Source of the DNA: Dyella_B acidisoli
GTDB lineage: Bacteria > Pseudomonadota > Gammaproteobacteria > Xanthomonadales > Rhodanobacteraceae
Reading direction: 5' to 3'
NCBI RefSeq assembly: GCF_049532895.1
Contig: NZ_CP064031.1
Coordinates: 3,720,001-3,784,000, forward strand
DNA: 64,000 nucleotides
A program made the position numbers and the translations under genes. Below the pieces are notes generated by a model, which was not told the DNA's origin, searched no databases, and was given only the letters and a program-made list of their open reading frames with translations. Shown in pieces: positions 25,294-32,653 of this stretch (the first letter of the stretch is position 1; every line of letters begins with the position of its first letter).

Positions 25294-26252
25294 GACAGCA
25301 CCTCCTCGGTTACTGCCAGTGCGCCACCGGTTCGCACATGCCGCACATCGCGAATGCCCAGATAGCGATGCAACGCCTCCGCCGTCACGCTCTGCAACGG
25401 CCCTGGTCCCGGCCCGTCACCCGGCGCCGGCTGTGGATAGGCAGTGGAGCGCGCGGTGTAGAACGTGATGTTGCCTTCCACCTTTTGCTGGATCTGATGA
25501 ATATGCCCGTTGAGCACGGTGACTGAACCGAAACGGCGCAGATAGCTCAAGGCTTCGCCGCTGTCATCGGTGCCCCAGCCCCACTGCGGATACAACGGCC
25601 ATAGCGGCATGTGTGCAAACACCACCACCGGCGTTTCGGCCGACAAACCCGCAAGATCGTTTTTCAGCCAGGCCAATTGATCCGCACCCAGCGAGCCCAG
25701 GCCGCCGGCCTTGAGGTTGAGCACGTTGATCAAGCCTACGAAATGCACGCCATGCTGATCGAAGCTGTACCAGCCACCCGCATGCTGTTTCTCGCCGAAA
25801 CGACTGAAGAATTCAGCGCCGTTGTCGCCGATGACATCGTGCTCGCCGGGCACATAAAAGCGGCGTTCAACGCGCGCCTCCTGCATCAACCCGTTCAAGA
25901 TGTCGAATTCCTCGGGTTTGGAAAGATGCGTCAGATCGCCCGTATGCAGAAGAAAGGCGGGACGGGTTTTCTGGGCGTTGATCATCGCCAGCGAGCGGCG
26001 CAGCGTGCCGACGACATCTGGGTTGGGCGCCTTGTGAAAGCCGATGTGCGAATCGCTGATCTGCACAAAGCTGAAAGTGGCGCCTTTCACGGTATTGGCT
26101 TCACCCAGCGGCTGCGCCTGCAGCACACCGCTTTTCATCAGCCACAACGTTCCGGCTCCAGCCCAGGCCATGCACTTGAGAAACTGCCTCCGGCCGCCGG
26201 CCATGCCGATATCCGCCGTGCCTTCGTCCATCATGTTGTCGTAGTCCTGCAT
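25290..26252 (-). CDS. Tat-exported metallophosphoesterase
   Basis: 320 aa. A twin-arginine signal (GGRRQFLKCMAWAGAG, about 20-35) precedes a calcineurin-like phosphoesterase: FVQISDSHIGF (first metal motif, DxH), LLHTGDLTH (GDxxH), VPGEHDV (GNHD variant with Glu), FAHMPLW and LNGHIHQ. The typical GNHD is GEHD here. The pairing with a cupredoxin and a divergent ECF sigma/anti-sigma operon is a recurring proteobacterial arrangement as far as I recall, suggesting a cell-envelope stress or metal response. Substrate unknown. Confidence 0.88.
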   Translation of the reverse strand: MQDYDNMMDEGTADIGMAGGRRQFLKCMAWAGAGTLWLMKSGVLQAQPLGEANTVKGATFSFVQISDSHIGFHKAPNPDVVGTLRRSLAMINAQKTRPAFLLHTGDLTHLSKPEEFDILNGLMQEARVERRFYVPGEHDVIGDNGAEFFSRFGEKQHAGGWYSFDQHGVHFVGLINVLNLKAGGLGSLGADQLAWLKNDLAGLSAETPVVVFAHMPLWPLYPQWGWGTDDSGEALSYLRRFGSVTVLNGHIHQIQQKVEGNITFYTARSTAYPQPAPGDGPGPGPLQSVTAEALHRYLGIRDVRHVRTGGALAVTEEVLS

Positions 26253-26301
26253 CGTCGTTCACTCCACGCAAAGAGGCTGCCCAGCGCCGCCCTTACCTGC
26301 C

Positions 26302-26329
26302 TCTACCCGCGTGAGGGCTGGCCTATTCC
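26302..26329 (-). promoter_or_regulatory. ECF-type promoter of the phosphoesterase-cupredoxin operon
   Basis: On the minus strand GGAATA (26329-26324), 16-nt spacer, GGTAGA (26307-26302). It is the same bipartite motif with the same spacing as the plus-strand promoter at 26345-26372. It would place the transcript start about 43 nt before the ATG at 26252, which has a GGAG ribosome site. Confidence 0.7.
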
Positions 26330-26344
26330 GTGTTTTTGGGGCTT

Positions 26345-26372
26345 GGAATAAAGTCGCCGCAACGCCGGTAGA
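26345..26372 (+). promoter_or_regulatory. ECF-type promoter of the sigma/anti-sigma operon
   Basis: GGAATA (26345-26350), 16-nt spacer, GGTAGA (26367-26372). Identical in both boxes and spacer length to the divergent promoter at 26302-26329. The expected transcript start is within a few bases of the ATG at 26380, suggesting a leaderless or nearly leaderless message. Confidence 0.65.
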
Positions 26373-26379
26373 AGGTCTT

Positions 26380-26943
26380 ATGCCCTCCCACTTCCGCCAC
26401 TCCGCATCCGCCTCGCACAACGCTGACTTTGAGGCCTGCGTGCTGCCGTATCTGGACGCCGCCTACAACCTCGCGCGCTGGCTATCGCGCGACGATGCGG
26501 ACGCCCAAGACGTCACGCAGGAAGCGATGCTGCGCGCGTTCCGCTACTTCAACAGCTTTCACGGTGGCGACGCTCGCGTATGGCTATTGGCTATCGTGCG
26601 CAACACGTTCTATTCGTTGCGCGCGAAAAGTGCGCCCGACGATGCGCACGAGCTCTTCGATGAAGACGCTCACGCCTTCGTCGACGAACAACCATCGCCG
26701 GAAGCACGTGCACTGCTCTCGGTGGACGTCAACGCCTTGCAAGTTGCGCTGACCCATCTTCCTCATCCGTTGCGCGAAGCGATCGTGCTGCGCGAACTGG
26801 AGGAATGCTCATACAAGGAAATCGCCTCCATCACCGGGCAGAAAATCGGCACGGTGATGTCGCGCCTCGCCCGCGCCCGCGAACGGCTGCGGGCGGAACT
26901 GTCCAACACTTACACGGAGGCCCGCCGTCATGATGTGCGATGA
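26380..26943 (+). CDS. ECF sigma factor (RpoE-like)
   Basis: 187 aa, with region 2 (YLDAAYNLARWLSRDDADAQDVTQEAMLRAFRYF in shortened form: AYNLARWLSRDDADAQD and EAMLRAFRYFNSF) and region 4 (LPHPLREAIVLRELEECSYKEI and GTVMSRLARARERLR) clear. It is followed by an overlapping zinc-finger anti-sigma gene. The paired identical promoters on both sides of this gene indicate that it drives its own operon and the divergent phosphoesterase-cupredoxin operon. Start ATG 26380 is the only one that keeps region 2. Confidence 0.93.
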   Translation: MPSHFRHSASASHNADFEACVLPYLDAAYNLARWLSRDDADAQDVTQEAMLRAFRYFNSFHGGDARVWLLAIVRNTFYSLRAKSAPDDAHELFDEDAHAFVDEQPSPEARALLSVDVNALQVALTHLPHPLREAIVLRELEECSYKEIASITGQKIGTVMSRLARARERLRAELSNTYTEARRHDVR

Positions 26944-27682
26944 CGCCAGGCTGCTTCTGCACGCCTATCTCGACAACGAACTGGATGCTACGCAAAGCGT
27001 AGCCATCGACCGGCACATGCAAGCCTGCCAGGCCTGCGCGGCGTTGCATGCCGATTACACGCTGCTGCACCAAAGCTTTGAGCGTGCATCGTTATATCGG
27101 CGAGCGCCCGATGCGCTGCGCAAGCAATGGTCTACGGAATCCAGCGTTCCATCTGTCGCCAAGTGGCGCCGCCCTCCTGTCGCGCTGGCGATGGCCGCGG
27201 GATTCGTCACTGCACTGCTTATCGCCGCACCGGCGTGGTGGTACACACTGCACCGCAGTGCAAGCCAGGCCGTCGATGAGGTCGTATCCAGCCATATCCG
27301 CTCGATGCAGGCGCAACACCTGATGGATGTGGCTTCCACCGATCAACACACGGTGAAGCCATGGTTCGCCGGCAAGCTGGATTTCTCGCCGCGCGTGAAA
27401 GATCTGACGAGTGAAGGTTTCCCGCTGGTGGGCGGACGGCTTGATGCGCTTGATGGCCACAGCGTCGCAGCCTTGGTTTACAGGCGGCATCTGCATGTGA
27501 TCAATCTCTATCAGTGGCCGATATCAGCACCCACAGCGGAGACGAAGGTCACGCAGTTGCATGGCTATACGATGATTCAATGGACGGACGAACGCATGCA
27601 CTTCATTGCGATATCCGACATCAACGAAGGTGAGCTGCAACAGTTTGTGCAAGCCTTTCGGAACGATGCCGCTCCACTTTAA
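26930..27682 (+). CDS. membrane anti-sigma factor with zinc-finger (zf-HC2) domain
   Basis: 250 aa, overlapping the sigma gene by 14 bp with GGAGG upstream. The N-terminal anti-sigma zinc finger reads HAYLDNELDATQSVAIDRHM then CQACAAL (His..CxxC). One transmembrane helix follows at about 85-105 (VALAMAAGFVTALLIAA), then a periplasmic domain of about 140 aa ending in WTDERMHFIAISDINEGELQ. It should hold the sigma factor at the membrane until a periplasmic signal arrives. The stop codon overlaps the stop of the convergent YkgJ gene (shared TTAA). Confidence 0.9.
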   Translation: MMCDDARLLLHAYLDNELDATQSVAIDRHMQACQACAALHADYTLLHQSFERASLYRRAPDALRKQWSTESSVPSVAKWRRPPVALAMAAGFVTALLIAAPAWWYTLHRSASQAVDEVVSSHIRSMQAQHLMDVASTDQHTVKPWFAGKLDFSPRVKDLTSEGFPLVGGRLDALDGHSVAALVYRRHLHVINLYQWPISAPTAETKVTQLHGYTMIQWTDERMHFIAISDINEGELQQFVQAFRNDAAPL

Positions 27683-28068
27683 GCATCAGCCGTATCGGCT
27701 TCGCTTGCAGGCTCTGAGTGCATGCCGATCCAGTCATCTGGCGTGAGCGGCGGCAAGCCGTGTGCGGTGCGTCCCTTGTCGCACTGCGGGCTCGGCTCAC
27801 CGAATTCCCAGGAAGGAGGCACCTCCCTGCACACCGACGGACGCTGAGGATAGATGCCGCAATGGGCGGCCTCGCCGATAGTGCCTTTTAGGGCAATGCA
27901 ACGCGGCTGATAAGCCTGCGTACCGCGCATCACCAGGCGATGCGGATCGAGCTTTTCGGTGAGTTCCGCGGGTACGTGTCCACCCAAGGACGCTTCGGCT
28001 TCCATCCAGTGGAAAGCGACTCGGAAACAAGCACAGCAGGCGCCGCAGCGCAGGCATGGATGAATCAT
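27679..28068 (-). CDS. YkgJ-family cysteine cluster protein
   Basis: 129 aa from the ATG at 28068. The cysteine set CLRCGACCACF near the N-terminus, then CIALKG, HCGIYPQRPSVCREVPP and QCDKGR, matches the YkgJ/zinc- or iron-chelating CxxCxxCC family (UPF0153). Biochemical role unknown; a bound metal or Fe-S cluster is likely. It lies 11 bp downstream of the ypfJ-like gene, so probably co-transcribed. Confidence 0.82.
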   Translation of the reverse strand: MIHPCLRCGACCACFRVAFHWMEAEASLGGHVPAELTEKLDPHRLVMRGTQAYQPRCIALKGTIGEAAHCGIYPQRPSVCREVPPSWEFGEPSPQCDKGRTAHGLPPLTPDDWIGMHSEPASEADTADA

Positions 28069-28079
28069 TGCAGGAGCCA

Positions 28080-28940
28080 CTACAGCGGCCCGCTGAAGGT
28101 GTCGCACGACTGAATGTCGCCGCTCTGCAATCCGGTCTTGAACCACTTCACGCGCTGCGCCGAAGTGCCGTGCGTAAACGAATCCGGCACTACCGTGCCG
28201 CGTGCTTCGCGCTGCAGGGTATCGTCGCCAATCTGGGTAGCGGCATTGAGCGCGGATTCCACGTCACCCGGTTGCAGCCACTGCAAACGCTGTTGCGTGC
28301 GATTGGCCCATACGCCGGCGAAGCAATCGGCTTGCAATTCCTGCCGCACTGAAAGTCCTGTGGCGCCTTGCATCGCTGCACCACGACGCTGCATTTCGCT
28401 GCTCTTTGCAAACACGCCCAATTGGTTCTGCACGTGATGCCCCACTTCATGCGCAATCACATAAGCGCGCGCAAAGTCGCCGCTGGAGTGAAAACGCGTT
28501 TCCAGTTCACGGAAGAAATCGAGATCCAGATAAACCTTCTGATCGCCAGGGCAGTAGAAAGGTCCCACTGCAGTCGATGCGGCACCGCACGCGGTATTCA
28601 CGCCGCCACTGAACAGGTCCAGCTTGGGATCGACATACGTGCGCCCCATGCCGGCAAAAATGTCGCCCCAGGTTTTTTCGGTAGAGCCGAGCACGCGGCG
28701 CACGAATTCCATCTGCTGCGGATCCACTTGCGCCGGCTGGCTACGGGGTGCATACGTGGCCGGCTGACCGCCACCCTGCTGGAGCAAGGCCAGTGGATTC
28801 TTGAAGAAAATCCAACCTAGCAAAGCCAGGATGATCAGACCACCGATGCCCATCCTTCCGCCGCCGAAACCACGACCACCGCCACCACCGCCCTGGTCGA
28901 CTTCGACGTTCTGACTCTCCTCGCCTTTCTGCCAGTCCAT
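28080..28940 (-). CDS. YpfJ-family neutral zinc metallopeptidase
   Basis: 286 aa from the ATG at 28940 (GGGGA upstream). A charged, Gly-rich N-terminus is followed by one membrane helix (GIGGLIILALLGWIFF, about 38-53), a linker, and a peptidase domain with the HExxH motif in YVIAHEVGHHVQN. The ending AQRVKWFKTGLQSGDIQSCDTF is family-typical. Anchored in the inner membrane with the catalytic part probably periplasmic. Physiological substrate unknown. Confidence 0.88.
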   Translation of the reverse strand: MDWQKGEESQNVEVDQGGGGGGRGFGGGRMGIGGLIILALLGWIFFKNPLALLQQGGGQPATYAPRSQPAQVDPQQMEFVRRVLGSTEKTWGDIFAGMGRTYVDPKLDLFSGGVNTACGAASTAVGPFYCPGDQKVYLDLDFFRELETRFHSSGDFARAYVIAHEVGHHVQNQLGVFAKSSEMQRRGAAMQGATGLSVRQELQADCFAGVWANRTQQRLQWLQPGDVESALNAATQIGDDTLQREARGTVVPDSFTHGTSAQRVKWFKTGLQSGDIQSCDTFSGPL

Positions 28941-29043
28941 ACGTTTTCCCCAATGCGCGCGATCGCAGTGCCACCACCGGCCAGCCCCCACAGCATGGCA
29001 CCAAACCGCTACAGTGGCACCTCCTTTCCTACCTATATGCGTC

Positions 29044-29439
29044 ATGATTCAGAACCTGCCTGCCCTGGTCACCTTGCTGACGGTTTTGCTGCAATTCGCC
29101 ACCATGTGGGCAGTCGGCCATGCGCGGGGCAAGTACCGCATCGAGGCACCCGCCGTCAGCGGCCATCCCGCGTTCGAGCGCGCTTATCGCGTGCAGATGA
29201 ACACGCTGGAAAGCACGGTAATGTTTCTGCCTGCACTGTGGCTGGCGGCGCACTACGGCTACGTACTTTGGGCAGGCATCGCCGGGCTGGTGTGGATTGT
29301 GGGGCGCGCTTGGTACGCATGGGCTTATCTGGGCGACGCGAGCAAGCGAGGGCCGGGTTACATGGTGAGCATGGTGGGCTGGGCAGCGCTGGTAGTGATG
29401 AGTGCGCTCGGTCTGGCGCGCGCGCTGCTCGCGGGCTAA
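29044..29439 (+). CDS. MAPEG-family membrane protein
   Basis: 131 aa, four hydrophobic helices. The MAPEG signature is visible as FERAYRVQMNTLESTVMFLPAL, given here in part (RVQMNTLE and FLPALWLA). MAPEG proteins include microsomal glutathione transferases and related enzymes, so a glutathione-linked detoxification role is possible. ATG at 29044; divergent from the YpfJ gene. Confidence 0.85.
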   Translation: MIQNLPALVTLLTVLLQFATMWAVGHARGKYRIEAPAVSGHPAFERAYRVQMNTLESTVMFLPALWLAAHYGYVLWAGIAGLVWIVGRAWYAWAYLGDASKRGPGYMVSMVGWAALVVMSALGLARALLAG

Positions 29440-29452
29440 TGCAAAGCGGTCG

Positions 29453-30256
29453 ATGAGCGCGCGGGACGAACCGGCATCACCACCTTTGCCCACGGCACCG
29501 GGTGTGCTGCAGGCATTTGGCCTGATCTTGCTTTATTTCCTGCTGCAGGTCGTGGCAGGCGTGCTGATGGGTTTCACCGTCGGGGTGATCGAAAAGATTC
29601 GCCACCCGCAACTTGCCCTGGCGGACGTGCGCAAGTATGCGATGAACGTACTGCAGCAACCGGACGGCAACGCCATGCTGGTGGTGATCGCCGTGCCGTT
29701 GATCGCGATGCTCCTGTTCTGGCTGGTGCATCGCAAATGGCCGCTGTTGTGGGCTCGCGCGACACCGCCTGGCTTCGGGTTCCACGGCCATTCGACACCC
29801 CGTTGGTACGTCGCCGCGCTGCTCGTTGGGGTGACCATGCCACTCCTCGGTGCGCTGATCACACAGTTGCTGGCACACGGCCATGAAGTAACCCAGAACG
29901 TGCAGGAACTCAGCCAACACGCATCAAGTTATTTGCGCTTGCCGCTGGCAATCGTTGCGATCACGGTAGGGCCGATGATCGAGGAGTTGATGTTTCGTGG
30001 CGTGCTGCTTTCCGCACTGATGCGTCATATGTCGACGAAAATGTCGATTACGGTCTGCTCCGTGATGTTCGGCGCAGTGCATCTGGGCGGACTGGATTTT
30101 CAGTGGTATGCGCTGCCGAACTTGATGCTGCTTGCTATCGCGTTGTGCTGGCTGCGGTTGAAGTCCGAATCGTTATGGCCAGCCGTTGTGGCGCATGGGG
30201 TGTATAACCTGTTTGCGCTGGTGGCGTTGTTTTCTACAGCGAGCGGCGCATCGTAG
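29453..30256 (+). CDS. CPBP-family intramembrane metalloprotease (CAAX-like)
   Basis: 267 aa, about seven hydrophobic segments. The diagnostic residues Glu177-Glu178 in EELMFRG and His210 in FGAVHLGG are present; the final half carries the MLLAIALCWLRLKSESLWPAVVAH motif region with the last conserved His (AVVAHGVYN). The family covers Rce1-like proteases and bacteriocin self-immunity proteins; no prenylation or bacteriocin genes are nearby. It starts 13 bp after the MAPEG stop, so co-transcribed. Confidence 0.85.
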   Translation: MSARDEPASPPLPTAPGVLQAFGLILLYFLLQVVAGVLMGFTVGVIEKIRHPQLALADVRKYAMNVLQQPDGNAMLVVIAVPLIAMLLFWLVHRKWPLLWARATPPGFGFHGHSTPRWYVAALLVGVTMPLLGALITQLLAHGHEVTQNVQELSQHASSYLRLPLAIVAITVGPMIEELMFRGVLLSALMRHMSTKMSITVCSVMFGAVHLGGLDFQWYALPNLMLLAIALCWLRLKSESLWPAVVAHGVYNLFALVALFSTASGAS

Positions 30257-30276
30257 GTTTGCACCCCAACCTACGA
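30251..30276. repeat. palindrome overlapping the CPBP gene stop
   Basis: TCGTAGGTT (30251-30259) and AACCTACGA (30268-30276) are perfect complements around TGCACCCC; the stop codon lies in the first arm. The loop shares GCACCCC with the GTTGGGGTGCAAACCCC family at 56641 and 57570. No T tract follows. Confidence 0.5.
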
Positions 30277-30317
30277 TTGTCATCCCAACCTATGCGCGTG
30301 GGATGTAACGATGGGTA

Positions 30318-30893
30318 TCACACACCCACCCCAAACTTCCGCAACAACCGCGCTGTTTCGAATAAGGGCAATCCCATTACGCCGGAATAGCTGCCTTCCA
30401 GATGCTCGATCAAGGTAGCGCCTCGACCTTGAATGGCATACGCCCCTGCCTTGCCGAATGGCTCGCCGGTTGCCACATAGGCCGTAATCTCCGCCTCATC
30501 CAACTCGGCAAAACGCACGCGCGAGACGCAAACGTCGCTGTGCTCCTGCTTCGCAGACACCATGCATACGGCCGAGATGACCTCATGCGTGCGGCCAGAC
30601 AGCGCATGCAGCATTTCCACGGCATCGTCGGCATCTTTTGGCTTGCCGAAAACGCGCTCCTCCAACACCACTTCCGTGTCAGAGGCGATCACCAGCGCAT
30701 CGCCCTGCACTTCGCGCGTCAGCGATTCCCATCCAGCCTGCGCCTTGTCGCGCGCCACGCGCCTTACGTAATCCAGCGGCATTTCTTCCGGATACGGCAC
30801 TTCCGCCACATCCACATCGAGAATGGAAAAGCTCACGCCGAGCTGCCCGAGCAGTTCGCGTCTACGCGGCGATTGAGAGGCGAGATAAAGCAT
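30318..30893 (-). CDS. maf: Maf family nucleotide pyrophosphatase
   Basis: 191 aa. House-cleaning enzyme hydrolysing non-canonical or excess nucleoside triphosphates. LYLASQSPRRRELLGQLG opening, ASDTEVVL catalytic strand, and GKAGAYAIQGRGA are family marks; the QGRGA form fits the YhdE (dTTP/UTP) branch rather than YceF. It belongs to the conserved rsfS-rlmH-maf order, here with a GNAT gene inserted before it. Confidence 0.92.
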   Translation of the reverse strand: MLYLASQSPRRRELLGQLGVSFSILDVDVAEVPYPEEMPLDYVRRVARDKAQAGWESLTREVQGDALVIASDTEVVLEERVFGKPKDADDAVEMLHALSGRTHEVISAVCMVSAKQEHSDVCVSRVRFAELDEAEITAYVATGEPFGKAGAYAIQGRGATLIEHLEGSYSGVMGLPLFETARLLRKFGVGV

Positions 30894-30974
30894 GACACCG
30901 GATGCCTTGCCTAAGGTCCAAGGGCGAACCTTACTGCAACAACCAAGGCGATGACATGTCCCGAATAGGCGTAC

Positions 30975-31424
30975 CTACAACGCCAGACCGTAATCGCAAA
31001 ATTCCGTGCCGCGCTTCCATCCGGTCGATTCGTACAAGGCTTGAGCGGGCGTGTTGTCCAATTCCGTCTGTAGCCACAACCTGGCCGCGCCCAATGCACG
31101 TGCATGCTCGGCCGAGGCATCAATCAAAGCCTTGCCCACACCATGCTTGCGCGCTTCACGCGTTACGAATATATCGTTGAGCAGATAAATCCGCGCCGTG
31201 CTCACGGATGAAAACAACGGAAACAGTTGCGTGAACCCAAGCCCTGTACCGTGCTCGTCGCAGGCAAGCAGAATCACTGACTCGTGATGCACGAAACGCT
31301 CGGTAAGAAAAGCACGCGCACGTGCCGGGTCGGATGTTTGACGATAAAACTGCCGATATCCATCGAACAATGGCACCAACGTATCCAGGTCATAAATATT
31401 CGCCTGGCGAACCTCAAAAAGCAT
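30975..31424 (-). CDS. GNAT-family N-acetyltransferase
   Basis: 149 aa from the ATG at 31424, which has GGGAG upstream; the ORF extends to 31577 into rlmH without support. Pattern: VRQANIYDLDTLVPLFDGYRQFY at the start, then LNDIFVTREARKHGVGKALI with the acetyl-CoA loop (KHGVGKAL), and QALYESTGWKRGTEF near the end. Substrate unknown. It sits between rlmH and maf. Confidence 0.85.
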   Translation of the reverse strand: MLFEVRQANIYDLDTLVPLFDGYRQFYRQTSDPARARAFLTERFVHHESVILLACDEHGTGLGFTQLFPLFSSVSTARIYLLNDIFVTREARKHGVGKALIDASAEHARALGAARLWLQTELDNTPAQALYESTGWKRGTEFCDYGLAL

Positions 31425-31465
31425 GACAGCTCCCGTGACAAGACAGTGACGCTGGCATGCACCGA

Positions 31466-31936
31466 TCAGGCGCGATGGTACGGATGGCCGGCCAGCAAAG
31501 TAGTGGCGCGGTAAAGCTGCTCCACCAGCACCAACCGCACCAGCATATGGGGGAGCGTAAGCGGGCCCAATGACCACTTTTGATCAGCGCGTGCCACCAC
31601 TTCCGGCGCGTGGCCGTCGGGGCCGCCGATGAGAAAAGCCAGATCGCGACCGGCCATGCGCCATTTCGCAAGCTGCTCGGCCAGTTCTTCGCTGGACCAT
31701 GCTTTGCCGCGACCGTCCAGCGCAATCACATGGATGTCGCGTGGGAGTGCGGCGAGGATGGCGGCGCCTTCGTCGTGGATCGCACGCGCATCGTCGCGGC
31801 CCTTGCCGCGTGCACCGGGCTTCAGTTCGATCAATTCGAGGGGCAAATCATGGGAGAGCCGTTTGCGGTATTCGGCAAACCCTTCTGCAACCCATGCGGG
31901 CATGCGTTCGCCAATGGCAATCAAGCGGGCGCGCAT
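31466..31936 (-). CDS. rlmH: 23S rRNA (pseudouridine-1915-N3)-methyltransferase
   Basis: 156 aa SPOUT-fold enzyme that methylates pseudouridine 1915 in helix 69. DLAFLIGGPDGH (SAM-binding trefoil loop), SLGPLTLPHMLVRLVLVEQLYRA and GHPYHRA at the C-terminus are the standard signature. Starts 11 bp after rsfS. Confidence 0.96.
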   Translation of the reverse strand: MRARLIAIGERMPAWVAEGFAEYRKRLSHDLPLELIELKPGARGKGRDDARAIHDEGAAILAALPRDIHVIALDGRGKAWSSEELAEQLAKWRMAGRDLAFLIGGPDGHAPEVVARADQKWSLGPLTLPHMLVRLVLVEQLYRATTLLAGHPYHRA

Positions 31937-31947
31937 GCCGGATTTTC

Positions 31948-32337
31948 TTAGCCGGTAGCTAAGGCAGCTTCGCCTTCGGCGTCGCGGTCACCCACAGTCC
32001 ACAGGCGTTCCAAACCGTAGAACTCGCGGATGCGCGGCAACATCACGTGCACGATCACATCACCCAGATCCACCAGCACCCACTCCGCTTCCTGCTCGCC
32101 TTCGACACCCAGCGGCATCACGCCCGCCTTTTTGGCGAACTTGACGACTTCGTCGGCGATGGATTTCACGTGGCGGGCCGAGGTGCCGGAAGCAATCACG
32201 AGCAGGTCGGCGATAGAGGTTTTGCCGCGCACATCGATTTCTCGGATGTCTTTGGCCTTGAGGTCTTCAAGGGCGGCGATGACGGTCTTGCGCAGGGCGG
32301 CCGTATTGACGGCTTTGGTATGACGAATGGTGGTCAA
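31948..32337 (-). CDS. rsfS: ribosomal silencing factor RsfS
   Basis: 129 aa from a TTG at 32337 (GAGG about 12 nt upstream; a longer ORF to 32403 exists). Binds L14 and blocks subunit joining in starvation. Family marks: DLLVIASGTSARHVKSIADEV, EGEQEAEWVLVDLGDVIVHVM in shortened form (WVLVDLGDVIVHVM) and FYGLERLW. Normally it follows nadD directly; here nadD is 6.5 kb away. Confidence 0.93.
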   Translation of the reverse strand: MTTIRHTKAVNTAALRKTVIAALEDLKAKDIREIDVRGKTSIADLLVIASGTSARHVKSIADEVVKFAKKAGVMPLGVEGEQEAEWVLVDLGDVIVHVMLPRIREFYGLERLWTVGDRDAEGEAALATG

Positions 32338-32653
32338 GAGTTGGGGCCTCGCAGCGTTTCGGGAGCGCGGGATTGCGCGACTGCAGTATATCCGCCCTGC
32401 CATGACGGGACGTCAAGCGCCCCTTATTTACCCCCGGCGACCCTGGCAACGTCCCTGTGGTCGCCCCGCCAGCACCCGGGATTGGGGGCGGGACGGCAAC
32501 TCACATCCAGGAAACGCTTTCATAAGCCGACTTTCGTCTCCTGCGTCACATCTATGGAATGATTCCACGCCCATTCACGGCATCCAAACAGGCCCTTTAC
32601 GGGGCCCTATCCATATCTACGCCCCTCAATACGCGCATTGAGTAGGTGCTGAG
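32338..32653. other. 316-bp intergenic region between rsfS and shc (divergent)
   Basis: No credible ORF. It must hold the promoters of the rsfS and shc transcripts. Visible structure: a perfect palindrome TGGAAT-G-ATTCCA at 32555-32567, and a small hairpin AGGCCC/GGGCCT-like at 32590-32608 (GGCCC 32591-32595 with GGGCC 32602-32606). No terminator or repeat family recognised. Confidence 0.6.
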
